64,000 nucleotides of DNA. Origin: Chitinophagales bacterium (GTDB taxonomy: Bacteria; Bacteroidota; Bacteroidia; Chitinophagales; Chitinophagaceae). Where the stretch lies: NCBI GenBank assembly GCA_020636495.1, contig JACJXQ010000008.1:1054001-1118000 (forward strand), written 5' to 3'. The notes under the pieces are model-generated. The model saw only the letters and a list, made by a program, of their open reading frames with translations, was not told the DNA's origin and ran no database searches. The translations under genes were made by a program, and so were the position numbers. This document shows positions 52,089 to 61,136 of the stretch, one piece after another; position 1 is the first letter of the stretch, and each line of letters begins with the position of its first letter.

Positions 52089-52220
52089 ATTGTTAAGTAC
52101 AGAAAGAATACTGTTTTACTTAACAATACTTAACAATTTCCCCACAAGGTGCTTATTGTCAACAACTTACAAACATCCCTTATTCCCGTTGGTAAAACCC
52201 GCAAATACATTACTTAACAA
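52089..52220. repeat. Repeated ACTTAACAAT sites upstream of eno
   Basis: Two exact tandem copies of ACTTAACAAT (52118-52127 and 52128-52137), one inverted copy ATTGTTAAGT (52089-52098) and a 9-base match ACTTAACAA (52212-52220). The inverted and direct copies could form a hairpin or bind a protein dimer. Confidence 0.6.
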
Positions 52221-52240
52221 AATAGCGGCAGGTTACTCAA

Positions 52241-52258
52241 CCCCGATAGCTATCGGGG
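52241..52258. repeat. Perfect 18-bp palindrome CCCCGATAGCTATCGGGG
   Basis: Self-complementary over its full length. It ends 19 bases before the eno -7 box, so it covers the place where the -33 element should be. I recall CCCGATAGCTATCGGG as a frequent palindrome in Bacteroidota genomes, so it may be a dispersed repeat and not an operator. Confidence 0.7.
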
Positions 52259-52277
52259 CCAATATCCAAAAACCGAC

Positions 52278-52285
52278 TATCTTTG
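52278..52285 (+). promoter_or_regulatory. -7 promoter box of eno
   Basis: TATCTTTG followed by CGC, 28 bases before the ATG at 52314. Confidence 0.65.
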
Positions 52286-52313
52286 CGCACATATTAAAAT
52301 CTAATCAACAACT

Positions 52314-53603
52314 ATGAGTTTCATTACAGACATAATAGCACGCCAGGTGCTGGACAGCCGCGGTAACCCCACAGTAGAAGTAGATGTACACACCAGCGAT
52401 GGATACACAGGCCGCGCGGCCGTTCCGTCGGGTGCGTCAACAGGCAAGCACGAAGCCGTAGAGCTGCGTGACGGTGACAAGAAGAAATACTTAGGCAAGG
52501 GCGTACTGAAGGCTGTAAGCAACATCAACGACAACCTAGCCGAAGAGCTGTATGGCTGGGATATAACCGATCAGCGTGGTATAGACGCTGCTATGCTGCA
52601 GATAGATGGCAGCAAGAACAAAGGCAAGCTGGGTGCCAACGCCATACTGGCGGTGAGCATGGCTGCGGCAAAAGCGGCGGCGCAAGCCAGCGGACTGAGC
52701 CTGTACCGCTACGTAGGCGGCAGCAATGCCAAGACACTGCCCGTGCCGATGATGAACATCCTGAACGGTGGTGCGCATGCTGATAATAAAATAGACTTCC
52801 AGGAATTCATGGTTATGCCTGTGGGCGCTTCTACCTTCAGCGAAGGTTTGCGTTGGGGCGTGGAGATATTCCACCACCTGAAGAGTGTACTGAAAGACAA
52901 AGGCTACAGCACCAACGTAGGTGACGAGGGTGGTTTTGCACCGGATATCCAGAGCAACGAAGAAGCTATTGAGACCGTACTGAAAGCGATAGAGAAAGCG
53001 GGTTACAAACCGGGCGATGATGTGATGATAGCTATGGACGCCGCTATTAGCGAACTGTACGACGCTAAGAGCAAAAAATATGTATTCAAGAAAAGCGATG
53101 GCCGCAAGCTGAGCAGCGACGAGGTGGTAGACTATTGGGCTAAGTGGTGCAAGAAATACCCAATCGCGAGCATCGAGGACGGTATGGACGAGGACGACTG
53201 GAAAGGCTGGAAAAAACTGACCGATACACTGGGCGGCAAAGTTCAGCTGGTAGGCGACGACCTGTTCGTGACCAACGTAGACAGGCTGAGCAAAGGTATC
53301 AACGATGGTATAGCTAACGCCCTGCTGGTAAAAGTGAACCAGATAGGCAGCCTGAGCGAAACGATAGATGCGGTAACCATGGCGCAACACGCGCGTTACA
53401 ACACGGTAATGAGCCACCGCAGCGGCGAGACAGAAGATTATACCATCGCCGACCTGGCCGTGGCCCTGAACTGCGGACAGATAAAAACAGGTAGTGCTTC
53501 GCGCAGCGACAGGATGGCGAAATACAATCAGTTGCTGAGGATAGAAGAAGAGTTGGGTGCCAACGCTTATTATCCCGGCAAAAATCTTATATTTGGTAAA
53601 TAG
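52314..53603 (+). CDS. eno: Enolase
   Basis: 429 aa. Interconverts 2-phosphoglycerate and phosphoenolpyruvate; also part of RNA degradosomes in some bacteria. Landmarks: ARQVLDSRGNPTVEVDV (about 8-24), NGGAHADNKIDFQEFMVMP (about 151-169), GDEGGFAPD (about 203-211), the metal ligands around ASIEDGMDEDDW and LVGDDLFVTN, and the signature LLVKVNQIGSLSET (about 335-348) with the catalytic Lys, then SHRSGETED. Full length. Its upstream region is unusually structured. It is followed by a hairpin and a FtsB/DivIC-like gene. Confidence 0.98.
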   Translation: MSFITDIIARQVLDSRGNPTVEVDVHTSDGYTGRAAVPSGASTGKHEAVELRDGDKKKYLGKGVLKAVSNINDNLAEELYGWDITDQRGIDAAMLQIDGSKNKGKLGANAILAVSMAAAKAAAQASGLSLYRYVGGSNAKTLPVPMMNILNGGAHADNKIDFQEFMVMPVGASTFSEGLRWGVEIFHHLKSVLKDKGYSTNVGDEGGFAPDIQSNEEAIETVLKAIEKAGYKPGDDVMIAMDAAISELYDAKSKKYVFKKSDGRKLSSDEVVDYWAKWCKKYPIASIEDGMDEDDWKGWKKLTDTLGGKVQLVGDDLFVTNVDRLSKGINDGIANALLVKVNQIGSLSETIDAVTMAQHARYNTVMSHRSGETEDYTIADLAVALNCGQIKTGSASRSDRMAKYNQLLRIEEELGANAYYPGKNLIFGK

Positions 53604-53612
53604 GTAATTTAT

Positions 53613-53641
53613 AGTGGCCGGCCCCGCCGGAGCCGGCCACT
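53613..53641. other. GC-rich hairpin between eno and the FtsB/DivIC-like gene
   Basis: Stem AGTGGCCGGC/GCCGGCCACT (53613-53622 and 53632-53641) with a 9-base loop; no T-run follows, so it may attenuate or stabilise the eno mRNA rather than end it. A GTG that opens the next frame (53614) lies inside the stem and is not a likely start. Confidence 0.7.
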
Positions 53642-53670
53642 TACTCCTTTACCCGGCAAAACATACAGAG

Positions 53671-53952
53671 ATGAGGAAAGTATTAAGGATAGTTGCCAAT
53701 AAGTACCTGCTGATGGCCATTCTTTTTGTGGTATGGGTAGGTTACTTCGACCGTAACGACTGGTTTACCCAGCAGCGCCGCCAGCAAGACCTGGAAGATA
53801 CCCGCGCCAACATTACTTACCTGCGCGCAGAAATTGCCGCCATGTACAAAAAGCGTGATGGTATTAAGAACGACCCTGCAGTACTGGAAAAATTCGCCCG
53901 CGAAAATTACCACCTCAAAAAAGATAACGAGGATATATACGTGTTCGAGTAA
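53671..53952 (+). CDS. Septum formation initiator family protein (FtsB/DivIC-like)
   Basis: 93 aa from the ATG at 53671. One transmembrane helix near the N-terminus (about 9-27, YLLMAILFVVWVGYF), then a coiled coil (about 35-65, QQRRQQDLEDTRANITYLRAEI) and a short C-terminal segment with FARENYHLKKDNEDIYVFE, as in FtsB/DivIC. These link FtsQ/DivIB and FtsL to the septum. Position after eno is the same as for ftsB in many bacteria. Confidence 0.85.
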   Translation: MRKVLRIVANKYLLMAILFVVWVGYFDRNDWFTQQRRQQDLEDTRANITYLRAEIAAMYKKRDGIKNDPAVLEKFARENYHLKKDNEDIYVFE

Positions 53953-53982
53953 TGGATCTTGGATATGAACATCCAATATCTA

Positions 53983-55149
53983 TTATCCTTTTCGTCTCTT
54001 AAGTTCTTTGTTTATTAATGTCAGTTCGCGGCCTGTTTGCCCGGCAACGGAGGTATTCTCCTCGGCACGGCGCATCAGGTAGGGCAGTACATCTTTCACC
54101 GGTCCGTATGGCAGGTATTTGGCTACATTATACTTGCTGTCCGCCAGGTTGAAGGATATATTATCGCTCATGCCATATAGCTGCGAGAACCATACATGAC
54201 TGCTGTCTGCGGGAATATTATGGTCGGCCATATACTTGGCAGCTGCAAAGCAGGATTTTTCGTTATGCGTACCAATAAAGACGGATAACTTGTCTAATCG
54301 CTCCAGGCAGAAGAGTACAGCGGCGTCATAGTCTTTGTCGGTTGATGCCTTGTCAGGCTGTATCGGCGACGGGTAACCTTGTTCAGCGGCGCGCTTGCGT
54401 TCTTTTTCCATGTAAGCGCCGCGCACCAGCTTGGCACCCAGTATATAGCCTTTGGCTGTGGCTTGCTCTGCAGCTATTTTAAGGTAGGGCAGCGCGCCTG
54501 TAGTGTACAACTGAAAAGTGTTGAATATCACAGCTTTATCCTTGTTGTACCGCTCCATAACCCCTTCACAAAGTTCGTTCACAGGGTGCTGTATCCAGGT
54601 CTCTTCGGCGTCTATGAGCACCATAACTCCCTGGTCGTGAGCACATTTGCATATTTCGTCTATGCGTTTGTGCACCCTCTGCCACTCTTGCTGTTCGGCG
54701 TCTGTCAGGTTGGCTTTGCTGTGCAGTTTCTCCAGCAGCGCAAAGCGGGCAAACCCGGTCACTTTGAGAGATATAAAGGGTATGTTGTTCTTAGAGGCGG
54801 CATATTTAATTGCCCTGACAAATTCGGGCACGGCTTTGTCAAATTCGGCCTCGCCTTCTTTGCCTTCTACACCGTAGTCCAGTATCACGCCTACATTGTA
54901 TTGTCCCAGGGCATCGGCGGTGCGGGCAGCCTCTTCCATAGTAACACCACCGCAAAACTGCCGGAATATGGTCTTTTTTACTATGCCTTCTATGGGTAGT
55001 TTCCAATTGATAGCCCATTTGGTAACGGCCATGCCTACTTTGGTTATCGTGGGCGAACCCATGGATGAGAACAGGAACTGTGCCTGCTTTAATTCCTGAT
55101 TGGTACGATATTTGAACGCTATCTCTGTATTGTCAAACTGTGGCAGCAT
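53983..55149 (-). CDS. Proline dehydrogenase
   Basis: 388 aa from the ATG at 55149. FAD enzyme that oxidises proline to pyrroline-5-carboxylate and feeds electrons to the quinone pool. TIM-barrel motifs: ILDYGVEGKEGEAEF (about 90-104), PFISLKVTGFA, LIDAEETW (about 182-189), GAKLVRGAYMEKER (about 235-248), VFIGTHNEKS and the C-terminal YLPYGPVKDVLPYLMRRAEEN with the substrate-binding RR pair. Monofunctional: the P5C dehydrogenase part of PutA is absent. A promoter box at 55171-55178 rules out the TTG at 55173. Confidence 0.92.
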   Translation of the reverse strand: MLPQFDNTEIAFKYRTNQELKQAQFLFSSMGSPTITKVGMAVTKWAINWKLPIEGIVKKTIFRQFCGGVTMEEAARTADALGQYNVGVILDYGVEGKEGEAEFDKAVPEFVRAIKYAASKNNIPFISLKVTGFARFALLEKLHSKANLTDAEQQEWQRVHKRIDEICKCAHDQGVMVLIDAEETWIQHPVNELCEGVMERYNKDKAVIFNTFQLYTTGALPYLKIAAEQATAKGYILGAKLVRGAYMEKERKRAAEQGYPSPIQPDKASTDKDYDAAVLFCLERLDKLSVFIGTHNEKSCFAAAKYMADHNIPADSSHVWFSQLYGMSDNISFNLADSKYNVAKYLPYGPVKDVLPYLMRRAEENTSVAGQTGRELTLINKELKRRKG

Positions 55150-55170
55150 ATACTGGTATAAAAGCAGTTG

Positions 55171-55178
55171 CAAAAGTA
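55171..55178 (-). promoter_or_regulatory. -7 promoter box of proline dehydrogenase
   Basis: TACTTTTG on the minus strand (55178-55171), 21 bases before the ATG at 55149. Confidence 0.55.
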
Positions 55179-55288
55179 ATAGGCTTAAGTGATGGAAAGA
55201 AATTTTAATTTGGGAAGAGGGGTAGTGTCACAGCAATGTATAAAAAACGTGAAAAAGTGGCGAATTTGCTAACTAACGGTCAAATTAA

Positions 55289-55321
55289 TTTGTCTTAATC
55301 TTATAAGAATATTTATCTTTA
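55289..55321 (+). promoter_or_regulatory. Promoter of the T9SS cargo gene
   Basis: TTTG (55289-55292), 21-base spacer, TATCTTTA (55314-55321): one mismatch to TAnnTTTG at the last base. 28 bases before the ATG at 55350. Confidence 0.5.
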
Positions 55322-55349
55322 CAGTTCAATAATTCCAAAAAATCGAAAA

Positions 55350-56735
55350 ATGATGAAAAGATTACTTTTATTTATTGTAGGTGGTGCGATGGCAGCTAGC
55401 GCTTCAGCTCAGCAGGCGGAGGTAGTAAATTCAGGCAATACTCCGAGGATCGGACAATTGGTTGAAAAATATACTTTCGTTGACGACCAGTCAACCATCA
55501 ACTCAATTCAATCAGGTAAAGACAGCAGGGCAGCAGCTAAAACAACTGCTCCGGCTCCGAGGTGGTATACACCTTACGATATCATTAACGCGCTGAACAG
55601 TAGCTCAATGGATAACAACAGGAGTTTCGTTCCTATCTGGTTTGATTCTACTATGTATATTAAATATAACAATAACCCTCAATTGAGTGCAGTAAACTTT
55701 GCGTCTTTCGGCCAGGTTATCGACCCTATCGGTGCAGGTGATCAGATGTTCAACGATGTATCGTTCAACAATACCAACACTATGTGGGTACAGGATTTTA
55801 ACGCATACTCTGTTGACTCAGTAGAGATAAATGTAGCTTATATCAAAAACAAAAACCGTCCTTCTGGCGTTGTTGATACACTGATTCTTGCGCTGGCTCC
55901 GCAAACTGGCTCAAGGTATTATGTAAGGTCTACGGCCTCTTGGATAGGTACATATATCCCTGCTGATAAAGACACTATGTTTATCTGGAGGCCCGACGCT
56001 GATAGTGTTGGCCGCACAATATCTTCTTCTGACCGTAAAGTTTGGAAAGAATACCTGACAGATGCTGACCGTGATACTGTTAATACACAGAACAACACCA
56101 TCACAACAAGGACTTGGAGGTTTGCAGTGCCTGGTGGCCTGACAGTTCCTGCCGGTAACAGGGTTTCTTTTACAGCTACCTTCAAATCAGGTGATACATG
56201 GACTAAAAATTCACAAACTGACTCTATTCAGGGTCACCACCATCTGAGGATTCTGTCAAGTGAAGTTACTGACAATGCTCTGATGAAATATGATTTCTAT
56301 GGTGCTTTGAAAGATCGCAACCATTCTTCTCTGATGTTTACTACAGACACAGGAAGGTATTCAGTTTCTTATCCTTTGGAAAATGCTAACGGTGCTCAGT
56401 TCCCTTACGAACACCACAGGATGGGTGTATTGATATCTTGTGCTACTTGCTGGGTACTGGATGTTAAGAACACTGAAGGTCTGTTGACAAAAGGTGGTGC
56501 TTATCCAAACCCTGCTGTATCTTATGTTCACATTCCTTTCCAGCTGACTGCTGCTGCTGATGTGAATGTTACATTGACAAACACAGTAGGCCAGGTTGTA
56601 AAATCTCAAAAAGTAGCTAACGTTTCTAACGGACAGGTTACTTTCAACACATCTGACCTGACTAACGGTCTGTACCTGTACACTATCGAAGTGAACGGTC
56701 AGCGCTCTACAGGTCGTGTTACCGTAGCACACTAA
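55350..56735 (+). CDS. Secreted protein with type A T9SS sorting domain (function unknown)
   Basis: 461 aa. Signal peptide about 1-20 (AASASAQ), a long central region (about 25-380) of mixed beta structure with no motif I recognise, and a C-terminal type A sorting domain (about 385-461): GGAYPNPAVSYVHIPF, LTNTVGQVVKS and LTNGLYLYTIEV. The codons and high Asn/Thr/Ser content suit an abundant surface or released protein. Promoter close to consensus, terminator after the stop, so a single-gene unit. Confidence 0.82.
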   Translation: MMKRLLLFIVGGAMAASASAQQAEVVNSGNTPRIGQLVEKYTFVDDQSTINSIQSGKDSRAAAKTTAPAPRWYTPYDIINALNSSSMDNNRSFVPIWFDSTMYIKYNNNPQLSAVNFASFGQVIDPIGAGDQMFNDVSFNNTNTMWVQDFNAYSVDSVEINVAYIKNKNRPSGVVDTLILALAPQTGSRYYVRSTASWIGTYIPADKDTMFIWRPDADSVGRTISSSDRKVWKEYLTDADRDTVNTQNNTITTRTWRFAVPGGLTVPAGNRVSFTATFKSGDTWTKNSQTDSIQGHHHLRILSSEVTDNALMKYDFYGALKDRNHSSLMFTTDTGRYSVSYPLENANGAQFPYEHHRMGVLISCATCWVLDVKNTEGLLTKGGAYPNPAVSYVHIPFQLTAAADVNVTLTNTVGQVVKSQKVANVSNGQVTFNTSDLTNGLYLYTIEVNGQRSTGRVTVAH

Positions 56736-56758
56736 TAAATAAAGTAAATTTATATAAG

Positions 56759-56787
56759 AAAAGGGCGACTTAAAAGTTGCCCTTTTT
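56759..56787 (+). terminator. Intrinsic terminator after the T9SS cargo gene
   Basis: Stem GGGCGACT/AGTTGCCC with one G-T pair, loop TAAA, flanked by AAAA and TTTTT. Confidence 0.88.
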
Positions 56788-56881
56788 CATTTTTACGAAA
56801 CAATACTTTATTATTGCACATCCCTGAACGATTTAGGCGACAGGTATATATTAATATAAAAAAGAGCAAAAGGGTAAGCGA

Positions 56882-59227
56882 ATGGCAAAGAACCTGCTGA
56901 TAGTGGAGTCTCCGGCGAAGGCGAAAACGATCGAGAAGATACTGGGCGAAGATTTTGAGGTAAAGTCCTGCTATGGCCATATCCGTGACCTTGAGAAAGA
57001 GGACATGGGTATCGATATCAATAATAACTTTTCACCGAAGTATAAGATATCTGACGATAAACAGAAGATAGTAAAAGAGCTGAAGTCGCTTGCTAAGAAA
57101 TCTGATGAGGTTTGGTTAGCAACGGATGAGGACCGCGAAGGGGAAGCTATATCATGGCACCTTTGCGAAGTACTCGGCCTGAATCCGGACACTACCAAAA
57201 GGATCGTTTTTCATGAGATAACCAAACCTGCTATAAAGAAAGCTGTTGAGACGCCTCGCACGGTGAATATGCACCAGGTGAATGCACAGCAGGCCCGCCG
57301 CATCCTGGACAGGATAGTGGGGTTTGAGATATCGCCGATACTTTGGCGCAAAATGAGTATGCGCAACAACCTGTCAGCAGGTCGTGTACAATCTGTAGCT
57401 GTCAGGCTGATAGCGGAGCGTGAAAGAGAGATCAATGCTTTTACAGCACAAAGCAGTTTTAAGCTGGAAGCATTTTTCCAGGCAGAGGACCTGAATAAAA
57501 AGAAAGTCACGTTTAAAGCAGAAGGTAGCGAGAAACTGACCAATGAAGAGTCAGCGCGTAACTACCTGAATGATTGTATCAATGCCAGCTACTCTGTAAG
57601 CGATGTACAGGTGAAACCTGCGAAAAAATCGCCTGCGGCGCCGTTTACTACTTCAACACTACAGCAAGAGGCCAGCCGTAAGCTTGGATATTCTGTTTCT
57701 AAAACCATGCTACTCGCACAAAAGCTATATGAAAGCGGGCAGATAACCTACATGCGTACAGATTCTGTGAACTTATCAGACACTGCGTTGGAAGGTGCTC
57801 AAAAAGCGATAACTGCTCAGTATGGCGAAAAATACCACCAGCTGAGAAAATATAAGACTAAGAACGAAAGCGCTCAGGAAGCGCACGAAGCCATACGCCC
57901 AACTGATATGAGTGTTACCGAAACAGGTAATGCTGATGCACAAAGGTTGTATGATATGATATGGAAACGTACCATGGCCAGCCAGATGGCTGATGCTGAA
58001 CTGGAACGCACTACTGCCAAGATCTCTATCTCTACCCGTAAGGATGAACTGACCGCTAAAGGTGAGGTGCTGCGTTTTGATGGTTTCCTGAAAGTGTATA
58101 CTGAAGGCAAGGATGATGAGGATGAAGAAGATGAGAACTCAGACATGCTACCGCCACTGACCGTAGGTATGCAATTGCCTTTGGTAGAGATGCGCAGTAC
58201 TGAGAGGTTCACGCGTCCGCAACCCAGGTATACGGAGGCATCCCTGGTGAAGAAACTGGAAGAGTTGGGAATAGGTCGTCCCTCTACTTATGCACCAACC
58301 ATTAGTACCATACAGCAAAGGGGGTATGTAGAGAAAAGGGATAAAGAAGGCACGCCAAGGGTGTACCGCATATTGAGCCTGAAGGATAAGAAAGTAACCG
58401 AGAGAGAAGATAGCGAGAACACAGGTGCAGAGCGTAATAAATTATTCCCAACCGACCTGGGATTGGTAGTAACAGACTTTTTGAGTGAGAACTTTAAAAA
58501 AGTAATGGACTATGGTTTTACTGCCCAGATAGAGCAAGAGTTTGATGATATAGCACAGGGTAAGAACCTGTGGTATAAAATGATCAAAGATTTTTACAAG
58601 CCTTTCCACGAAAATGTAGAGCATACGCTTGAGCATGCAGAGCGTGCAAAGGGTGAACATTACCTGGGGACGGATGAAGCAAGTGGTAAACCTGTAGTGG
58701 CACGACTTGGCAGGTATGGACCGATGGTGCAGATAGGTACCACCGAAGATGAAGAAAAACCTCGTTTTGCTAAGTTGCGCCCGAACCAAAGTATTGAGAC
58801 CATTACATTTGAAGATGCCATGGAATTGTTCAAACTGCCAAGAACACTGGGCCAGTTTGAGAACCTGGACGTGGTAGTGAACATCGGCCGTTTTGGCCCT
58901 TATGCGCAACACGATGGTAAATTCTACTCGCTGAAAAAAGAAATGGACCCTTATACAGTAGAGCTGGATGAGGTAGCACCGCTGATAGAAGAAAAACGAA
59001 AAGCTGCAGCTGAGAATACTATCAAGATATTTGAAAAAGAAAAGATCAAGATACTGAAAGGCCCTTATGGACCTTATATAAAACAAGGCTTGCGCAACTA
59101 TAAAATACCTAAAGAAAAACAGGAAACCGCAAAAGACCTGACACTGGAAGAGGCTAAAGCTATTATAGAAGAAGTAAAAGCAAATCCTCCTAAAAAAGCT
59201 GCGAGAGGTAAGAAGAAAAAGTCGTAA
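56882..59227 (+). CDS. topA: DNA topoisomerase I
   Basis: 781 aa type IA topoisomerase that relaxes negative supercoils. TOPRIM domain about 1-120 with KNLLIVESPAKAKT and TDEDREGE (81-88); active-site Tyr290 in GQITYMRTDS; C-terminal repeats (about 585-750, each with a YGP or FGP motif: GRYGPMVQIG, GRFGPYAQHDG, GPYGPYIKQG). The zinc-binding Cys4 motifs of enterobacterial TopA are absent, as in many Bacteroidota. The tail is Lys-rich (KKAARGKKKKS) and should bind DNA. No promoter box was recognised in the 95 bases between the terminator and ATG. Confidence 0.97.
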   Translation: MAKNLLIVESPAKAKTIEKILGEDFEVKSCYGHIRDLEKEDMGIDINNNFSPKYKISDDKQKIVKELKSLAKKSDEVWLATDEDREGEAISWHLCEVLGLNPDTTKRIVFHEITKPAIKKAVETPRTVNMHQVNAQQARRILDRIVGFEISPILWRKMSMRNNLSAGRVQSVAVRLIAEREREINAFTAQSSFKLEAFFQAEDLNKKKVTFKAEGSEKLTNEESARNYLNDCINASYSVSDVQVKPAKKSPAAPFTTSTLQQEASRKLGYSVSKTMLLAQKLYESGQITYMRTDSVNLSDTALEGAQKAITAQYGEKYHQLRKYKTKNESAQEAHEAIRPTDMSVTETGNADAQRLYDMIWKRTMASQMADAELERTTAKISISTRKDELTAKGEVLRFDGFLKVYTEGKDDEDEEDENSDMLPPLTVGMQLPLVEMRSTERFTRPQPRYTEASLVKKLEELGIGRPSTYAPTISTIQQRGYVEKRDKEGTPRVYRILSLKDKKVTEREDSENTGAERNKLFPTDLGLVVTDFLSENFKKVMDYGFTAQIEQEFDDIAQGKNLWYKMIKDFYKPFHENVEHTLEHAERAKGEHYLGTDEASGKPVVARLGRYGPMVQIGTTEDEEKPRFAKLRPNQSIETITFEDAMELFKLPRTLGQFENLDVVVNIGRFGPYAQHDGKFYSLKKEMDPYTVELDEVAPLIEEKRKAAAENTIKIFEKEKIKILKGPYGPYIKQGLRNYKIPKEKQETAKDLTLEEAKAIIEEVKANPPKKAARGKKKKS

Positions 59228-59253
59228 ATTGGCTGTAGAGAACAAGGAAAGCA

Positions 59254-60129
59254 TTGCAGCATACAAATGAAATATCAGCTTTATTGAGGTTGATAGACGA
59301 CCCCGATACGGAGGTGTTTGACACCGTAGCTGAAAAGCTATTGAATTACGGAGCGGAGATCATCCCAAACCTGGAGCAACTGTGGGAAGTGACTGCTGAC
59401 ACGACAACACAGGAGCGTATCGAAATGCTGATCCACAGGGTGCATTTTCAAAATCTGCAACATGAGTTTTACGAGTGGGCAAAGTCTGACAAGCCGGAGT
59501 TACTACGTGGCGCTATACTGGTAGCCAAATACCAGTACCCCGAAATGAATGTGCCGTCCATACTGACGCAGTTTGACCAGATGCGTCGTAACATATGGCT
59601 GGAGCGGAACAACTACCTGACACCATTGGAGCAGGTGAATATACTGAACAGTATTCTTTACAATTATTATAAACTACAGGGGCATGAGCTTACTGAGCGT
59701 GACCCTAAGTTCTTCTTCATCAACCAGGTGATGGATAGCAAGCAGGGTAATGCTTATTCTATAGGCGTGTTATATCTTGCGTTGTGTGAGTTGCTGGACA
59801 TCCCGATATTCGCTGTTGATCTGCCTCGCCAGTTTGTATTTGCTTATATAGATACGCTACATCATTTTTATAGTATAGATGACGCACCTGTGCAGCAAAT
59901 GCAGTTTTTTGTAGACCCTATGAATGGCATGGTCTATACACAGAAAGATGTAGACACCTACCTGAAGAAAATAAATGCTACCGACAGGGGAAATTATTTC
60001 AAGCCATTAGACACGAAACGTGTCATCTACAAAATGCTCGAAGAACTGGTGCTTTGTTTCCGCTACAAGCGTGAAGAAGACAAAGCCAACGAGATTCAGG
60101 AACTGATGAACATCCTGAAGGGCGAGTAA
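59254..60129 (+). CDS. SirB1/transglutaminase-like (Transglut_core2) family protein
   Basis: 291 aa. The middle region (about 105-245) matches the SirB1-type transglutaminase-like fold: LTPLEQVNILNSILY, FFINQVMDSKQGNAYSIGVLYLALCELLDIPIFAVDLPRQFVFAY. The enzymatic Cys of true transglutaminases is not at the usual place, so catalysis is doubtful. No ATG precedes the domain; a TTG at 59254 with AAGGA five bases upstream is the likely start. It begins 26 bases after topA on the same strand, so it may be co-transcribed. Function unknown. Confidence 0.78.
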   Translation: MQHTNEISALLRLIDDPDTEVFDTVAEKLLNYGAEIIPNLEQLWEVTADTTTQERIEMLIHRVHFQNLQHEFYEWAKSDKPELLRGAILVAKYQYPEMNVPSILTQFDQMRRNIWLERNNYLTPLEQVNILNSILYNYYKLQGHELTERDPKFFFINQVMDSKQGNAYSIGVLYLALCELLDIPIFAVDLPRQFVFAYIDTLHHFYSIDDAPVQQMQFFVDPMNGMVYTQKDVDTYLKKINATDRGNYFKPLDTKRVIYKMLEELVLCFRYKREEDKANEIQELMNILKGE

Positions 60130-60155
60130 ATACTCGGAGTAAGAAATCAGGATTA

Positions 60156-61136
60156 TTACGAATACGCTATATACTGTAGGTAAATATCTGCCAAAGCAAT
60201 AGCAGTAACTGCTTCTACCACCACCGGTGCACGTAATGCTATACACAAGTCATGACGACCTTTGACTGTAAATGCTTCAACTGACTTTGTGCTGTTATTC
60301 CATGTTTGTTGTTGTTGCGGGGTGCTGCTGGTAGGCTTTATGGCTACCCGAAAAACGAGTTCGTTGCCATTGGTAATGCCTCCATTGATACCGCCTGCGT
60401 TGTTGGTTTTTGTTGTGCCATGTTCATCAATGATCGCGTCATTATGCTCGCTGCCTTTCATTTTTGTTGCAGCAAAACCACTGCCAAACTCTATACCTTT
60501 TACCGCAGGAATAGCAAACACAAGATGACTGATGACAGACTCTACAGAATCAAAGAATGGTTCACCAAGTCCTAAAGGCAATTCAGTAGCACGACATTCA
60601 ATTATACCCCCTATACTGTCCTGTGCTTCTACAGCTTTTGTTATGGCTGCTTCTATATCAGTATCGCCTCCGGCTTCTACCAGTTGTGCATTGATGTTTA
60701 TTTCATTCAGTATCTTTTTTGCAATGACACCGGCTGATACCAATGCAAGTGTCAGCCTGCCCGATGAGTGACCGCCACCCCGATAGTCGTTAAATCCGTT
60801 ATACTTTTTGTTCAGTACAAAGTCGGCATGGCCGGGGCGTGGCGTGTCTTTTATTGCATCATAGTCTTTTGACTGTGTGTTGTTATTTCTGAACAATATT
60901 GTAATAGGACTGCCAGTGGTATGTCCATTGAACACGCCACTTATTATTTCGGGGAGGTCATCCTCTTTGCGTGGTGTAGTGCCCGCTGCTCCTGCTTTGC
61001 GACGTAGCAGGTCGGGCAGAAGGTCATCTGTATTCATAGGTATGCCGGCAGGACAACCGTCAATAGTAACACCTACTGCCGCACCATGAGATTCACCGAA
61101 AATGCTTAGCCTGAATAAACGCCCGAAACTGTTCAT
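60156..61136 (-). CDS. aroC: Chorismate synthase
   Basis: 326 aa, shorter than the usual 350-390. Makes chorismate from EPSP, using reduced FMN. Signatures: GESHGAAVG (about 14-22), YRGGGHSSGRLTLALV (about 118-133) and the C-terminal GRHDLCIALRAPVVVEA (the usual P of GRHDP is L here). The ATG overlaps the aroA stop by 4 bases, so it is translated as part of aroB-aroA-aroC. Likely functional; the length loss is spread and not a truncation. Confidence 0.93.
   Translation of the reverse strand: MNSFGRLFRLSIFGESHGAAVGVTIDGCPAGIPMNTDDLLPDLLRRKAGAAGTTPRKEDDLPEIISGVFNGHTTGSPITILFRNNNTQSKDYDAIKDTPRPGHADFVLNKKYNGFNDYRGGGHSSGRLTLALVSAGVIAKKILNEININAQLVEAGGDTDIEAAITKAVEAQDSIGGIIECRATELPLGLGEPFFDSVESVISHLVFAIPAVKGIEFGSGFAATKMKGSEHNDAIIDEHGTTKTNNAGGINGGITNGNELVFRVAIKPTSSTPQQQQTWNNSTKSVEAFTVKGRHDLCIALRAPVVVEAVTAIALADIYLQYIAYS

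Larger units (their letters stand above)
51470..52313. other. 844-bp intergenic region upstream of eno
   Basis: Unusually long and structured. In order: a 10-bp perfect hairpin (51719-51746), a small frame broken by one stop (51810-51941), a complete promoter (51951-51981) and terminator (52062-52084), repeated ACTTAACAAT sites (52089-52220), an 18-bp palindrome (52241-52258) and the eno promoter box (52278-52285). No large gene is present. Confidence 0.7.

Noticed and set aside
51979..52317. 112-codon plus-strand frame running from the small unit's terminator into eno
   Set aside because: It crosses an intrinsic terminator, repeat sites and the eno promoter and overlaps the eno start; at most its first codons could be a leader peptide.
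52536..53417. 293-codon minus-strand frame antisense to eno
   Set aside because: Arises from strong codon bias of eno; no family match in its sequence, no promoter.
58442..59266. 274-codon minus-strand frame antisense to topA
   Set aside because: Phe/Leu/Cys-rich shadow of the Lys/Glu-rich topA C-terminus; no domain visible.
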